DNA of 64,000 nucleotides from contig CAXHUQ010001429.1 of the NCBI GenBank assembly GCA_964020085.1, positions 64,501 to 128,500 of the forward strand, read 5' to 3'. The stretch is from Micromussa lordhowensis. Lineage: Eukaryota > Cnidaria > Anthozoa > Scleractinia > Lobophylliidae. Under the pieces are notes generated by a model. That model saw nothing but the letters and a program-made list of their open reading frames with translations. It ran no database searches and was not told where the DNA came from. Positions 21,977 to 35,576 of this stretch are shown piece by piece. The position numbers were made by a program, and so were the translations under genes. Position 1 is the first letter of the stretch; every line of letters begins with the position of its first letter.

Positions 21977-22672
21977 ATGGCAAATTACTTTCATCACTGG
22001 TTCTTGGAGGTGCTTTTCGCGGAGGAGACCTTGCAGTATATCCAGACAGTGGGCAGGCAGGAACCTCTGGCCTTCTGTGTCTGGTTCCTTATCCTTGTGG
22101 ACAGAGTGAACCGCCTAACCATCCTCTTTCGGCCGATGTTTTATGGCCAGATTTTACAATCGATCTTTTTAATGCGTGCTGCGCTTGGTCATCCGCCTCT
22201 GCCACGCCTGCCACTACCACCGACACCAAGCCCATTCTCAAGCAGAAGGACCATCCTATCTGGAGAATCTACCACACCCTCTCCATCACACTCCGCCTCG
22301 TCCGCCTCGTCCCACGCCTCATCCTCACCCACACATTCATCCCAGAACACACCATTACCATCACCCACCCCATCCCCATTATCTACATCTTCATATTCAG
22401 GCAGATTTTCGCCACCATCACCATTCACATTATCATCCTCACCATTCGTGGACTCCAGAAATGTCACACCGTACGCTTCATCACATTCGTCATCATCATC
22501 GCCATTCGTGGACTCCAGGAATGTCACACCGTACGCTTCATCACATTCGTCATCATCATCGCCATCATCATCACCACATTCGTCATCGCCATCATCATCA
22601 CCACGCTCATCTTTGCGTTCTCGTTCGTCATCACCTTCACCCCCACCGACAAAAGGCCCACGACGATCGTAA
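21977..22672 (+). CDS. Gene 2, unit 5
   Basis: 231 aa with Arg143 and a private Ser-to-Phe at residue 87 (CCATTCTCA). The same base change is silent in the frame that starts after 3806 in unit 1. Leader ATG at 20469. Confidence 0.48.
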   Translation: MANYFHHWFLEVLFAEETLQYIQTVGRQEPLAFCVWFLILVDRVNRLTILFRPMFYGQILQSIFLMRAALGHPPLPRLPLPPTPSPFSSRRTILSGESTTPSPSHSASSASSHASSSPTHSSQNTPLPSPTPSPLSTSSYSGRFSPPSPFTLSSSPFVDSRNVTPYASSHSSSSSPFVDSRNVTPYASSHSSSSSPSSSPHSSSPSSSPRSSLRSRSSSPSPPPTKGPRRS

Positions 22673-23373
22673 AGACTGACTGATATCCATTCATTTTGAC
22701 TTTCCAGATCCATCGTTCGCACGCATCATACATCGTTCGCACGCATCATACATCATTCGCACGCATCATACATCGTTCGCATCCACACATAATTTCTTTT
22801 TGCCTTTTGGTTGAGATTTCATGCCATTGCGCTTTGAGTTAAAGTTCAAATTTAAGACAGTTCATATTTCGTAAACAGTTCTAAATAGAATTATGCATTG
22901 TAAATTTCGCTGTACATAAAATTGTATAATAAACAACCATGCAACTGTGTTATTGTTGCTTCACACTTAGACTCGGGGCTTTATGTCTCCCGTCAGGGAT
23001 CAAACACGAGCTGGGGTAGCCAGCCAACCCCGGGGGAGTGCCCCACAGGAACATCTAGTGTCTCTACAGTCTAAGAAACCATTTTTGGGGGTGCAAAAGG
23101 GTGTTGAAGTGCAACTTGCAAACAAGAAGGTTGCTAGGCTTTCCAGGCGGTTTGTAAGCCCTGGACTGTTTAATCGCCTCTCACACCCTTAGCCAGCTCC
23201 ACCTCCTCGAGGTGCACCCTGGATAGCCTGGCCTTGCGGCTAAGGTTAACAGACGGAGCTCTGGCGCAATTAGAGGGGCTAATCACCCCTTCAGTGGTTG
23301 GCCTATCACTGGTTTTCCTTGTTTACTTGCTGATGGAGCTGTTGCAGTAAGCCGGAGGACTAAAATCATTGAA

Positions 23374-24171
23374 ATGAGGTAAGTTGTTTGCCTTAAAACT
23401 TCCTTACAGTTGGCTTTCCTTAAAGCCCAAAGCGCCTCCCTTACTGCAAAGTGCGCTTTCCTTACAGCAAAGTGCGCTTTGCTTACAGCAAACTGCGCTT
23501 TTCTTACAGCAAACTGCGCTTTCCTTACATGAACCCTTTTTCATTTTGTGCCATCTTGCTGGTAGAATATCTCCACGAGTATTCAACTAAGATCTGAGAC
23601 AAAGCCGATACCCCACCACAGGAAACAAGCTGTGATTCTTGGCCGAGGCTCAGAAAATAAGGAATCATTCCTGGCAATCCATGAAAGCCAGGTATCAGTT
23701 ACTTTCTGGGGCCTCCGCAAAGAAGGAAAAGAAGAAGACGTCTTTTACAAAGAAAGCCAAGCCAAACAACCAGAGACCGCTGCCGTTCACGTCAACCACA
23801 TCCACCCGCTCCACCTCCACGTCCACATCCACATCTACATCGACGTCCACATCCACCCGCCCCACATTCACATCCACTCGCCCCACATTCACATCCACTC
23901 ACCCCACAACTACCGACAGCTCAACACAGACAGACGGTACGGGGATGGTGAGCGTCGGGGTCGGCATCCACCTGTTCTGTCCTGTGACGCAGTACAGGCC
24001 AGTGGATGCAGGCACCCAGACATTACCGCCACCATCCCACAGACGATCCCACTCATGTTCCTTTTAGAGACATCCACTCATCCACAACTGAGATTGACAG
24101 ACGAGGGTGCCTCCGTCCGCAGCAACAGTGCCGAGTTGATGGAAGCACAGACGATGACCTTTTTCATATAA
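23374..24171 (+). CDS. Gene 1, unit 6 (type I)
   Basis: Join 23374..23378 with 23622..24171. Protein as in unit 1, although the intron minisatellite is of the unit 3 form. That is a mosaic best explained by conversion or unequal exchange. Confidence 0.42.
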
Positions 24172-26527
24172 TTATCCACATGCATCGTTCCCACGCACCA
24201 TACCCATCACACCTACATCATTCACCCATGCGTTATCCTTGTACATAAATTCCTGTAAATAGTCGTTGATCATTAGTGTATTTAAAAAAATTGTCAAAAA
24301 AAAAGAACAAAAAAAAAAACACCAAAAAAAACAATGCCACGTTACGGCTTCCATTCAACAAAGTTGAATGTTTGTAAATACAACTGTAAATAGAATTGTA
24401 AAATAGAATCTAAATTATCACTTATTTATTGTAAATTTTTACTGTACAAAAAATTGTATATATTTTAACCTCGGTAAAAAACAACCATGTCTTACCCCAT
24501 TGTTGGTTGAGACTTGGACTCGGCGCTTATGGATTGCGTCTGGGATCAAACACGAGTTGGGGTAACCAATCCCCGAGGAGTGCCCCACGGAAACATAGTG
24601 CCATTTTTTTTTGTCTTACCTCATTGTTGGTTGAGACTTAAACTCGGCGCTTATGGTTTCCGTCTGGGATCAAACACGAGTTGGGGTAACCAATCCCCGA
24701 GGAGTGCCCCACGGAAACATAGTGCCATTTTTTGGCGTGCAAGAGGGTGTTGAAGCGCAACTTGCGAACAGGAAGTTTGCTAGGCTTTCCAGGCAGTTTG
24801 TAAGCCCTGGTCTGTCTAATCGCCTCTCACACCCTTAGCCAGCTCCACCTCCTCGCGGTGCACCCTGGATAGCCTGGCCTTGCGGCTAAGGTTAACAGAC
24901 GGAGCTCTGGCGCAATTAGAGGGGCTAATCACCCCTTCAGTGGTTGGCCTATCACTGGTTTTCCTTGTTTACTTGCTGATGGAGCTGTTGCAGTAAGCCG
25001 CAGGACTAAAATCATTGAAATGAGGTAAGTTGTTTGCCTTAAAACTTCCTTACAGTTGGCTTTACTTAAAGCCCAAAGCGCCTCCCTTACTGCAAAGTGC
25101 GCTTTCCTTACAGCAAACTGCGCTTTGCTTACAGCAAACTGCGCTTTGCTTACAGCAAACTGCGCTTTGCTTACAGCAAACTGCGCTTTTCTTACATTAA
25201 ACTGCGCTTTCCTTACATGAACCCTTTTTCATTTTGTGCCATCTTGCTGGTAGAATATCTCCACGAACATTCAACTAAGATCTGAGATGTTTTCGCTGGT
25301 TGTGCTCTATATACAGGGCTACCAAACCGTATCTATTGCAATCTTGCAGCTACTATTTTAGCCGAGATATTTGGGCTCAAAAGTCGAAAAAAAAATTTCA
25401 ACTTTTTTGTAAATTTTGTGCCATCTTTCACATATTATATCTCACCCAATATTCAACCAACACCTAAGATATTAATGGCGCTCGGCATCCATTAACAGGG
25501 CTATTTAACCATGTATTTTACTATCCTTCAAATATTAAATTGTTAGAGATATTTAGGCTCAAAAGTCCAAAAAGATCGCTTTTTGTAATTTTGTGCAATC
25601 TTTGAGTTATATTATCTCTTAGAGTATTAAACTAAGATCTACCATATTCCTAGTAGCTAAGCTGTATAAATAGGGCTACGTAAATATATGTCTTAAAATC
25701 TTGTTGCTGTAAAATTGTCTGAGATATTTGGGCTCAAAAGTCGAAAACAATTGTCGACACTTAGGGTTTTTTAATTTGTGCTATCTTGCAGGTGTTATAT
25801 CTCAACCAATATTCAACCAACATCTAAGATATTAACGATGCCTGTGCTCCGTCTAAAGTGCTAATTAACGATATATTTTGCTTCTCCTCAGTTATTAAAT
25901 TGCGAGAGCTATTAAGGCTCAAAAGTAAAAAAAAATCAGATTTTTGAAAAAAACATGGCAAAAAAATTTTTTTTTTGGACTGAAACATTGACCTGTAAGC
26001 TGGAAAACACAACCGAGCTACATAGCAGAGGTCTTCTGGACCTCATTGGTGAAAACCGCGGAAAAAAACGGCCCATTGGGACACTTTTTAGCAATATTAT
26101 TGTATTGACCTGACATGACATCATTTTCAGTGTTTACTACACTGCTTCGAAGTGGTGAGTACATGCTTTTTGAGCTCCGTCTTTTTTGTTATTTTGCTTC
26201 CTTAAAACACTGTGCAGAGGCGATCCAACTATCGGAAGAGTTGTCTAAGGTGCTCGGGCATCTGCCTTGAACATTTTCTTCCCACAGAACACGATTGCGT
26301 CTGCACAGGCTCTGGTCGGAGATTAAGGGTGCTCTCTGACCACTTTGTTGTTTGAGGACCCAAGAGCATGTATTAGTTTTCAGCTCTTCCTATCATTGCG
26401 AAGCAGAATTAAAGTATGCGGTTTACGAGATAGGGACAGTTAAAGTTTGACCTCGCTTTTGCGTTAAAACTTTACTGCTGATGTTGTTCTTTGTTTACCT
26501 GTAATTGTTTGCATCCTTAGATTCACC

Positions 26528-27223
26528 ATGGCAAATTACTTTCATCACTGGTTCTTGGAGGTGCTTTTCGCGGAGGAGACCTTGCAGTATATCCAGACAG
26601 TGGGCAGGCAGGAACCTCTGGCCTTCTGTGTCTGGTTCCTTATCCTTGTGGACAGAGTGAACCGCCTAACCATCCTCTTTCGGCCGATGTTTTATGGCCA
26701 GATTTTACAATCGATCTTTTTAATGCGTGCTGCGCTTGGTCATCCGCCTCTGCCACGCCTGCCACTACCACCGACACCAAGCCCATCCTCAAGCAGAAGG
26801 ACCATCCTATCTGGAGAATCTACCACACCCTCTCCATCACACTCCGCCTCGTCCGCCTCGTCCCACGCCTCATCCTCACCCACACATTCATCCCAGAACA
26901 CACCATTACCATCACCCACCCCATCCCCATTATCTACATCTTCATATTCAGGCGGATTTTCGCCACCATCACCATTCACATTATCATCCTCACCATTCGT
27001 GGACTCCAGAAATGTCACACCGTACGCTTCATCACATTCGTCATCATCATCGCCATTCGTGGACTCCAGGAATGTCACACCGTACGCTTCATCACATTCG
27101 TCATCATCATCGCCATCATCATCACCACATTCGTCATCGCCATCATCATCACCACGCTCATCTTTGCGTTCTCGTTCGTCATCACCTTCACCCCCACCGA
27201 CAAAAGGCCCACGACGATCGTAA
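26528..27223 (+). CDS. Gene 2, unit 6
   Basis: 231 aa with Gly143. Leader ATG at 25020. Confidence 0.48.
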   Translation: MANYFHHWFLEVLFAEETLQYIQTVGRQEPLAFCVWFLILVDRVNRLTILFRPMFYGQILQSIFLMRAALGHPPLPRLPLPPTPSPSSSRRTILSGESTTPSPSHSASSASSHASSSPTHSSQNTPLPSPTPSPLSTSSYSGGFSPPSPFTLSSSPFVDSRNVTPYASSHSSSSSPFVDSRNVTPYASSHSSSSSPSSSPHSSSPSSSPRSSLRSRSSSPSPPPTKGPRRS

Positions 27224-27924
27224 AGACTGACTGATATCCATTCATTTTGACTTTCCAGATCCATCGTTCGCACGCATCATACATCGTTCGCACGCATCAT
27301 ACATCATTCGCACGCATCATACATCGTTCGCATCCACACATAATTTCTTTTTGCCTTTTGGTTGAGATTTCATGCCATTGCGCTTTGAGTTAAAGTTCAA
27401 ATTTAAGACAGTTCATATTTCGTAAACAGTTCTAAATAGAATTATGCATTGTAAATTTCGCTGTACATAAAATTGTATAATAAACAACCATGCAACTGTG
27501 TTATTGTTGCTTCACACTTAGACTCGGGGCTTTATGTCTCCCGTCAGGGATCAAACACGAGCTGGGGTAGCCAGCCAACCCCGGGGGAGTGCCCCACAGG
27601 AACATCTAGTGTCTCTACAGTCTAAGAAACCATTTTTGGGGGTGCAAAAGGGTGTTGAAGTGCAACTTGCAAACAAGAAGGTTGCTAGGCTTTCCAGGCG
27701 GTTTGTAAGCCCTGGACTGTTTAATCGCCTCTCACACCCTTAGCCAGCTCCACCTCCTCGAGGTGCACCCTGGATAGCCTGGCCTTGCGGCTAAGGTTAA
27801 CAGACGGAGCTCTGGCGCAATTAGAGGGGCTAATCACCCCTTCAGTGGTTGGCCTATCACTGGTTTTCCTTGTTTACTTGCTGATGGAGCTGTTGCAGTA
27901 AGCCGGAGGACTAAAATCATTGAA

Positions 27925-28722
27925 ATGAGGTAAGTTGTTTGCCTTAAAACTTCCTTACAGTTGGCTTTCCTTAAAGCCCAAAGCGCCTCCCTTACTGCAA
28001 AGTGCGCTTTCCTTACAGCAAAGTGCGCTTTGCTTACAGCAAACTGCGCTTTTCTTACAGCAAACTGCGCTTTCCTTACATGAACCCTTTTTCATTTTGT
28101 GCCATCTTGCTGGTAGAATATCTCCACGAGTATTCAACTAAGATCTGAGACAAAGCCGATACCCCACCACAGGAAACAAGCTGTGATTCTTGGCCGAGGC
28201 TCAGAAAATAAGGAATCATTCCTGGCAATCCATGAAAGCCAGGTATCAGTTACTTTCTGGGGCCTCCGCAAAGAAGGAAAAGAAGAAGACGTCTTTTACA
28301 AAGAAAGCCAAGCCAAACAACCAGAGACCGCTGCCGTTCACGTCGACCACATCCACCCGCTCCACCTCCACGTCCACGTCCACATCTACATCGACGTCCA
28401 CATCCACCCGCCCCACATTCACATCCACTCGCCCCACATCCACATCCACTCGCCCCACAACTACCGACAGCTCAACACAGACAGACAGTACGGGGATGGT
28501 GAGCGTCGGGGTCGGCATCCACCTGTTCTGTCCTGTGACGCAGTACAGGCCAGTGGATGCAGGCACCCAGACATTACCGCCACCATCCCACAGACGATCC
28601 CACTCATGTTCCTTTTAGAGACATCCACTCATCCACAACTGACATTGACAGACGAAGGTGCCTCCGTCCTCAGCAACAGTGCCGAGTTGATGGAAGCACA
28701 GACGATGACCTTTTTCATATAA
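27925..28722 (+). CDS. Gene 1, unit 7 (type II)
   Basis: Join 27925..27929 with 28173..28722. Same protein as unit 3. Confidence 0.42.
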
Positions 28723-31037
28723 TTATCCACATGCATCCTTCCCACGCACCATACCCATCATACCTACATCATTCCGCCCATGCGTTATCCTTGTACATAA
28801 ATTCCTGTAAATAGTCGTTGATCATTAGTGTATTTAAAAAAATTGTCAAAAAAAAAGAACAAAAAAAAAAACACCAAAAAACACCATGCCACGTTACGGC
28901 TTCCATTCAACAAAGTTGAATGTTTGTAAATACAACTGTAAATAGAATTGTAAAATAGAATCTAAATTATTACTTATTTATTGTAAATTTTTACTGTACA
29001 AAAAATTGTATATATTTTAACCTCGGTAAAAACAACCATGTCTTACCCCATTGTTGGTTGAGACTTGGACTCGGCGCTTATGGATTGCGTCTGGGATCAA
29101 ACACGAGTTGGGGTAACCAATCCCCGAGGAGTGCCCCACGGAAACATAGTGCCATTTTTTTTTGTCTTACCTCATTGTTGGTTGAGACTTAAACTCGGCG
29201 CTTATGGTTTCCGTCTGGGATCAAACACGAGTTGGGGTAACCAATCCCCGAGGAGTGCCCCACGGAAACATAGTGCCATTTTTTGGCGTGCAAGAGGGTG
29301 TTGAAGCGCAACTTGCGAACAGGAAGTTTGCTAGGCTTTCCAGGCAGTTTGTAAGCCCTGGTCTGTCTAATCGCCTCTCACACCCTTAGTCAGCTCCACC
29401 TCCTCGCGGTGCACCCTGGATAGCCTGGCCTTGCGGCTAAGGTTAACAGACGGAGCTCTGGCGCAATTAGAGGGGCTAATCACCCCTTCAGTGGTTGGCC
29501 TATCACTGGTTTTCCTTGTTTACTTGCTGATGGAGCTGTTGCAGTAAGCCGCAGGACTAAAATTATTGAAATGAGGTAAGTTGTTTGCCTTAAAACTTCC
29601 TTACAGTTGGCTTTACTTAAAGCCCAAAGCGCCTCCCTTACTGCAAAGTGCGCTTTCCTTACAGCAAACTGCGCTTTGCTTACAGCAAACTGCGCTTTTC
29701 TTACATTAAACTGCGCTTTCCTTACATGAACCCTTTTTCATTTTGTGCCATCTTGCTGGTAGAATATCTCCACGAACATTCAACTAAGATCTGAGATGTT
29801 TTCGCTGGTTGTGCTCTATATACAGGGCTACCAAACCGTATCTATTGCAATCTTGCAGCTACTATTTTAGCCGAGATATTTGGGCTCAAAAGTCGAAAAA
29901 AAAATTTCAACTTTTTTGTAAATTTTGTGCCATCTTTCACATATTATATCTCACCCAATATTCAACCAACACCTAAGATATTAATGGCGCTCGGCATCCA
30001 TTAACAGGGCTATTTAACCATGTATTTTACTATCCTTCAAATATTAAATTGTTAGAGATATTTAGGCTCAAAAGTCCAAAAAGATCGCTTTTTGTAATTT
30101 TGTGCAATCTTTGAGTTATATTATCTCTTAGAGTATTAAACTAAGATCTACCATATTCCTAGTAGCTAAGCTGTATAAATAGGGCTACGTAAATATATGT
30201 CTTAAAATCTTGTTGCTGTAAAATTGTCTGAGATATTTGGGCTCAAAAGTCGAAAACAATTGTCGACACTTAGGGTTTTTTAATTTGTGCTATCTTGCAG
30301 GTGTTATATCTCAACCAATATTCAACCAACATCTAAGATATTAACGATGCCTGTGCTCCGTCTAAAGTGCTAATTAACGATATATTTTGCTTCTCCTCAG
30401 TTATTAAATTGCGAGCGCTATTAAGGCTCAAAAGTAAAAAAAAAAACAGATTTTTGAAAAAAACATGGCAAAAAAATTTTTTTTTTCGGACTGAAACATT
30501 GACCTGTAAGCTGGAAAACGCAACCGAGCTACATAGCAGAGGTCTTCTGGACCTCGTTGGTGAAAACCGCGGAAAAAACGGCCCATTGGGACACTTTTTA
30601 GCAATATTATTGTATTGACCTGACATGACATCATTTTCAGTGTTTACTACACTGCTTCGAAGTGGTGAGTACATGCTTTTTGAGCTCTGTCTTTTTTGTT
30701 ATTTTGCACCCTTAAAACACTGTGCAGAGGCGATCCAACTATCGGAAGAGTTGTCTAAGGTGCTCGGGCATCTGGCTTGAACATTTTCTTCCCACAGAAC
30801 ACGATTGCGTCTGCACAGGCTCTGGTCGGAGATTAAGGGTGCTCTCTGACCACTTTGTTGTTTGAGGACCCAAGAGCATGTATTAGTCTTCAGCTCTTCC
30901 TATCATTGCGAAGCAGAATTAAAGTATGCGGTTTACGAGATAGGGACAGTTAAAGTTTGACCTCGCTTTTGCGTTAAAACTTTACTGCTGATGTTGTTCT
31001 TTGTTTACCTGTAATTGTTTGCATCCTTAGATTCACC

Positions 31038-31733
31038 ATGGCAAATTACTTTCATCACTGGTTCTTGGAGGTGCTTTTCGCGGAGGAGACCTTGCAGTAT
31101 ATCCAGACAGTGGGCAGGCAGGAACCTCTGGCCTTCTGTGTCTGGTTCCTTATCCTTGTGGACAGAGTGAACCGCCTAACCATCCTCTTTCGGCCGATGT
31201 TTTATGGCCAGATTTTACAATCGATCTTTTTAATGCGTGCTGCGCTTGGTCATCCGCCTCTGCCACGCCTGCCACTACCACCGACACCAAGCCCATCCTC
31301 AAGCAGAAGGACCATCCTATCTGGAGAATCTACCACACCCTCTCCATCACACTCCGCCTCGTCCGCCTCGTCCCACGCCTCATCCTCACCCACACATTCA
31401 TCCCAGAACACACCATTACCATCACCCACCCCATCCCCATTATCTACATCTTCATATTCAGGCGGATTTTCGCCACCATCACCATTCACATTATCATCCT
31501 CACCATTCGTGGACTCCAGAAATGTCACACCGTACGCTTCATCACATTCGTCATCATCATCGCCATTCGTGGACTCCAGGAATGTCACACCGTACGCTTC
31601 ATCACATTCGTCATCATCATCGCCATCATCATCACCACATTCGTCATCGCCATCATCATCACCACGCTCATCTTTGCGTTCTCGTTCGTCATCACCTTCA
31701 CCCCCACCGACAAAAGGCCCACGACGATCGTAA
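31038..31733 (+). CDS. Gene 2, unit 7
   Basis: 231 aa with Gly143, same protein as unit 3. Leader ATG at 29571, short intron. Confidence 0.48.
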   Translation: MANYFHHWFLEVLFAEETLQYIQTVGRQEPLAFCVWFLILVDRVNRLTILFRPMFYGQILQSIFLMRAALGHPPLPRLPLPPTPSPSSSRRTILSGESTTPSPSHSASSASSHASSSPTHSSQNTPLPSPTPSPLSTSSYSGGFSPPSPFTLSSSPFVDSRNVTPYASSHSSSSSPFVDSRNVTPYASSHSSSSSPSSSPHSSSPSSSPRSSLRSRSSSPSPPPTKGPRRS

Positions 31734-32434
31734 AGACTGACTGATATCCATTCATTTTGACTTTCCAGATCCATCGTTCGCACGCATCATACATCGTTCG
31801 CACGCATCATACATCATTCGCACGCATCATACATCGTTCGCATCCACACATAATTTCTTTTTGCCTTTTGGTTGAGATTTCATGCCATTGCGCTTTGAGT
31901 TAAAGTTCAAATTTAAGACAGTTCATATTTCGTAAACAGTTCTAAATAGAATTATGCATTGTAAATTTCGCTGTACATAAAATTGTATAATAAACAACCA
32001 TGCAACTGTGTTATTGTTGCTTCACACTTAGACTCGGCGCTTTATGTCTCCCGTCAGGGATCAAACACGAGCTGGGGTAGCCAGCCAACCCCCGGGGAGT
32101 GCCCCACAGGAACATCTAGTGTCTCTACAGTCTAAGAAACCATTTTTGGGGGTGCAAAAGGGTGTTGAAGTGCAACTTGCAAACAAGAAGGTTGCTAGGC
32201 TTTCCAGGCGGTTTGTAAGCCCTGGACTGTCTAATCGCCTCTCACACCCTTAGCCAGCTCCACCTCCTCGAGGTGCACCCTGGATAGCCTGGCCTTGCGG
32301 CTAAGGTTAACAGACGGAGCTCTGGCGCAATTAGAGGGGCTAATCACCCCTTCAGTGGTTGGCCTATCACTGGTTTTCCTTGTTTACTTGCTGATGGAGC
32401 TGTTGCAGTAAGCCGGAGGACTAAAATCATTGAA

Positions 32435-33232
32435 ATGAGGTAAGTTGTTTGCCTTAAAACTTCCTTACAGTTGGCTTTCCTTAAAGCCCAAAGCGCCTCC
32501 CTTACTGCAAAGTGCGCTTTCCTTACAGCAAACTGCGCTTTGCTTACAGCAAACTGCGCTTTCCTTACAGCAAACTGCGCTTTCCTTACATGAACCCTTT
32601 TTCATTTTGTGCCATCTTGCTGGTAGAATATCTCCACGAGTATTCAACTAAGATCTGAGACAAAGCCGATACCCCACCACAGGAAACAAGCTGTGATTCT
32701 TGGCCGAGGCTCAGAAAATAAGGAATCATTCCTGGCAATCCATGAAAGCCAGGTATCAGTTACTTTCTGGGGCCTCCGCAAAGAAGGAAAAGAAGAAGAC
32801 GTCTTTTACAAAGAAAGCCAAGCCAAACAACCAGAGACCGCTGCCGTTCACGTCAACCACATCCACCCGCTCCACCTCCACGTCCACATCCACATCTACA
32901 TCGACGTCCACATCCACCCGCCCCACATTCACATCCACTCGCCCCACATTCACATCCACTCACCCCACAACTACCGACAGCTCAACACAGACAGACGGTA
33001 CGGGGATGGTGAGCGTCGGGGTCGGCATCCACCTGTTCTGTCCTGTGACGCAGTACAGGCCAGTGGATGCAGGCACCCAGACATTACCGCCACCATCCCA
33101 CAGACGATCCCACTCATGTTCCTTTTAGAGACATCCACTCATCCACAACTGAGATTGACAGACGAGGGTGCCTCCGTCCGCAGCAACAGTGCCGAGTTGA
33201 TGGAAGCACAGACGATGACCTTTTTCATATAA
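32435..33232 (+). CDS. Gene 1, unit 8 (type I)
   Basis: Join 32435..32439 with 32683..33232. Protein as in unit 1. This is the last type I allele in the window; units 9-12 carry only types II and III. Confidence 0.42.
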
Positions 33233-35576
33233 TTATCCACATGCATCGTTCCCACGCACCATACCCATCACACCTACATCATTCGCCCATGCGTTATCCT
33301 TGTACATAAATTCCTGTAAATAGTCGTTGATCATTAGTGTATTTAAAAAAATTGTCAAAAAAAAAGAACAAAAAAAAAAACACCAAAAAAAACAATGCCA
33401 CGTTACGGCTTCCATTCAACAAAGTTGAATGTTTGTAAATACAACTGTAAATAGAATTGTAAAATAGAATCTAAATTATCACTTATTTATTGTAAATTTT
33501 TACTGTACAAAAAATTGTATATATTTTAACCTCGGTAAAAAACAACCATGTCTTACCCCATTGTTGGTTGAGACTTGGACTCGGCGCTTATGGATTGCGT
33601 CTGGGATCAAACACGAGTTGGGGTAACCAATCCCCGAGGAGTGCCCCACGGAAACATAGTGCCATTTTTTTTTGTCTTACCTCATTGTTGGTTGAGACTT
33701 AAACTCGGCGCTTATGGTTTCCGTCTGGGATCAAACACGAGTTGGGGTAACCAATCCCCGAGGAGTGCCCCACGGAAACATAGTGCCATTTTTTGGCGTG
33801 CAAGAGGGTGTTGAAGCGCAACTTGCGAACAGGAAGTTTGCTAGGCTTTCCAGGCAGTTTGTAAGCCCTGGTCTGTCTAATCGCCTCTCACACCCTTAGC
33901 CAGCTCCACCTCCTCGCGGTGCACCCTGGATAGCCTGGCCTTGCGGCTAAGGTTAACAGACGGAGCTCTGGCGCAATTAGAGGGGCTAATCACCCCTTCA
34001 GTGGTTGGCCTATCACTGGTTTTCCTTGTTTACTTGCTGATGGAGCTGTTGCAGTAAGCCGCAGGACTAAAATCATTGAAATGAGGTAAGTTGTTTGCCT
34101 TAAAACTTCCTTACAGTTGGCTTTACTTAAAGCCCAAAGCGCCTCCCTTACTGCAAAGTGCGCTTTCCTTACAGCAAACTGCGCTTTGCTTACAGCAAAC
34201 TGCGCTTTGCTTACAGCAAACTGCGCTTTTCTTACATTAAACTGCGCTTTCCTTACATGAACCCTTTTTCATTTTGTGCCATCTTGCTGGTAGAATATCT
34301 CCACGAACATTCAACTAAGATCTGAGATGTTTTCGCTGGTTGTGCTCTATATACAGGGCTACCAAACCGTATCTATTGCAATCTTGCAGCTACTATTTTA
34401 GCCGAGATATTTGGGCTCAAAAGTCGAAAAAAAAATTTCAACTTTTTTGTAAATTTTGTGCCATCTTTCACATATTATATCTCACCCAATATTCAACCAA
34501 CACCTAAGATATTAATGGCGCTCGGCATCCATTAACAGGGCTATTTAACCATGTATTTTACTATCCTTCAAATATTAAATTGTTAGAGATATTTAGGCTC
34601 AAAAGTCCAAAAAGATCGCTTTTTGTAATTTTGTGCAATCTTTGAGTTATATTATCTCTTAGAGTATTAAACTAAGATCTACCATATTCCTAGTAGCTAA
34701 GCTGTATAAATAGGGCTACGTAAATATATGTCTTAAAATCTTGTTGCTGTAAAATTGTCTGAGATATTTGGGCTCAAAAGTCGAAAACAATTGTCGACAC
34801 TTAGGGTTTTTTAATTTGTGCTATCTTGCAGGTGTTATATCTCAACCAATATTCAACCAACATCTAAGATATTACCGATGCCTGTGCTCCGTCTAAAGTG
34901 CTAATTAACGATATATTTTGCTTCTCCTCAGTTATTAAATTGCGAGAGCTATTAAGGCTCAAAAGTAAAAAAAAATCAGATTTTTGAAAAAAACATGGCA
35001 ACATGGCAAAAAAATTTTTTTTTTTGGACTGAAGCATTGACCTGTAAGCTGGAAAACACAACCGAGCTACATAGCAGAGGTCTTCTGGACCTCATTGGTG
35101 AAAACCGCGGAAAAAAACGGCCCATTGGGACACTTTTTAGCAATATTATTGTATTGACCTGACATGACATCATTTTCAGTGTTTACTACACTGCTTCGAA
35201 GTGGTGAGTACATGCTTTTTGAGCTCCGTCTTTTTTGTTATTTTGCTTCCTTAAAACACTGTGCAGAGGCGATCCAACTATCGGAAGAGTTGTCTAAGGT
35301 GCTCGGGCATCTGCCTTGAACATTTTCTTCCCACAGAACACGATTGCGTCTGCACAGGCTCTGGTCGGAGATTAAGGGTGCTCTCTGACCACTTTGTTGT
35401 TTGAGGACCCAAGAGCATGTATTAGTTTTCAGCTCTTCCTATCATTGCGAAGCAGAATTAAAGTATGCGGTTTACGAGATAGGGACAGTTAAAGTTTGAC
35501 CTCGCTTTTGCGTTAAAACTTTACTGCTGATGTTGTTCTTTGTTTACCTGTAATTGTTTGCATCCTTAGATTCACC

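Larger units (their letters stand above)
18164..22714 (+). repeat. Array unit 5 (4,551 bp)
   Basis: Close to unit 1. Gene 1 18823-19620, leader B ATG at 20469, long intron 20474-21969, gene 2 21977-22672 with a private Ser-to-Phe change. Confidence 0.95.
22715..27265 (+). repeat. Array unit 6 (4,551 bp)
   Basis: Resembles unit 2 in leader A and shares an altered second minisatellite copy (AAAGTGCGC) with units 3 and 7. Gene 1 23374-24171, leader B ATG at 25020, long intron 25025-26520, gene 2 26528-27223. A private G-to-A change lies in the region after gene 1 (CATTCACCC for CATTCGCCC, near 24222). Confidence 0.95.
27266..31775 (+). repeat. Array unit 7 (4,510 bp, same variant as unit 3)
   Basis: Same length and same variants as unit 3, 18,163 bp downstream. 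Gene 1 27925-28722 (type II), leader B ATG at 29571, long intron 29576-31030, gene 2 31038-31733. Confidence 0.95.
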
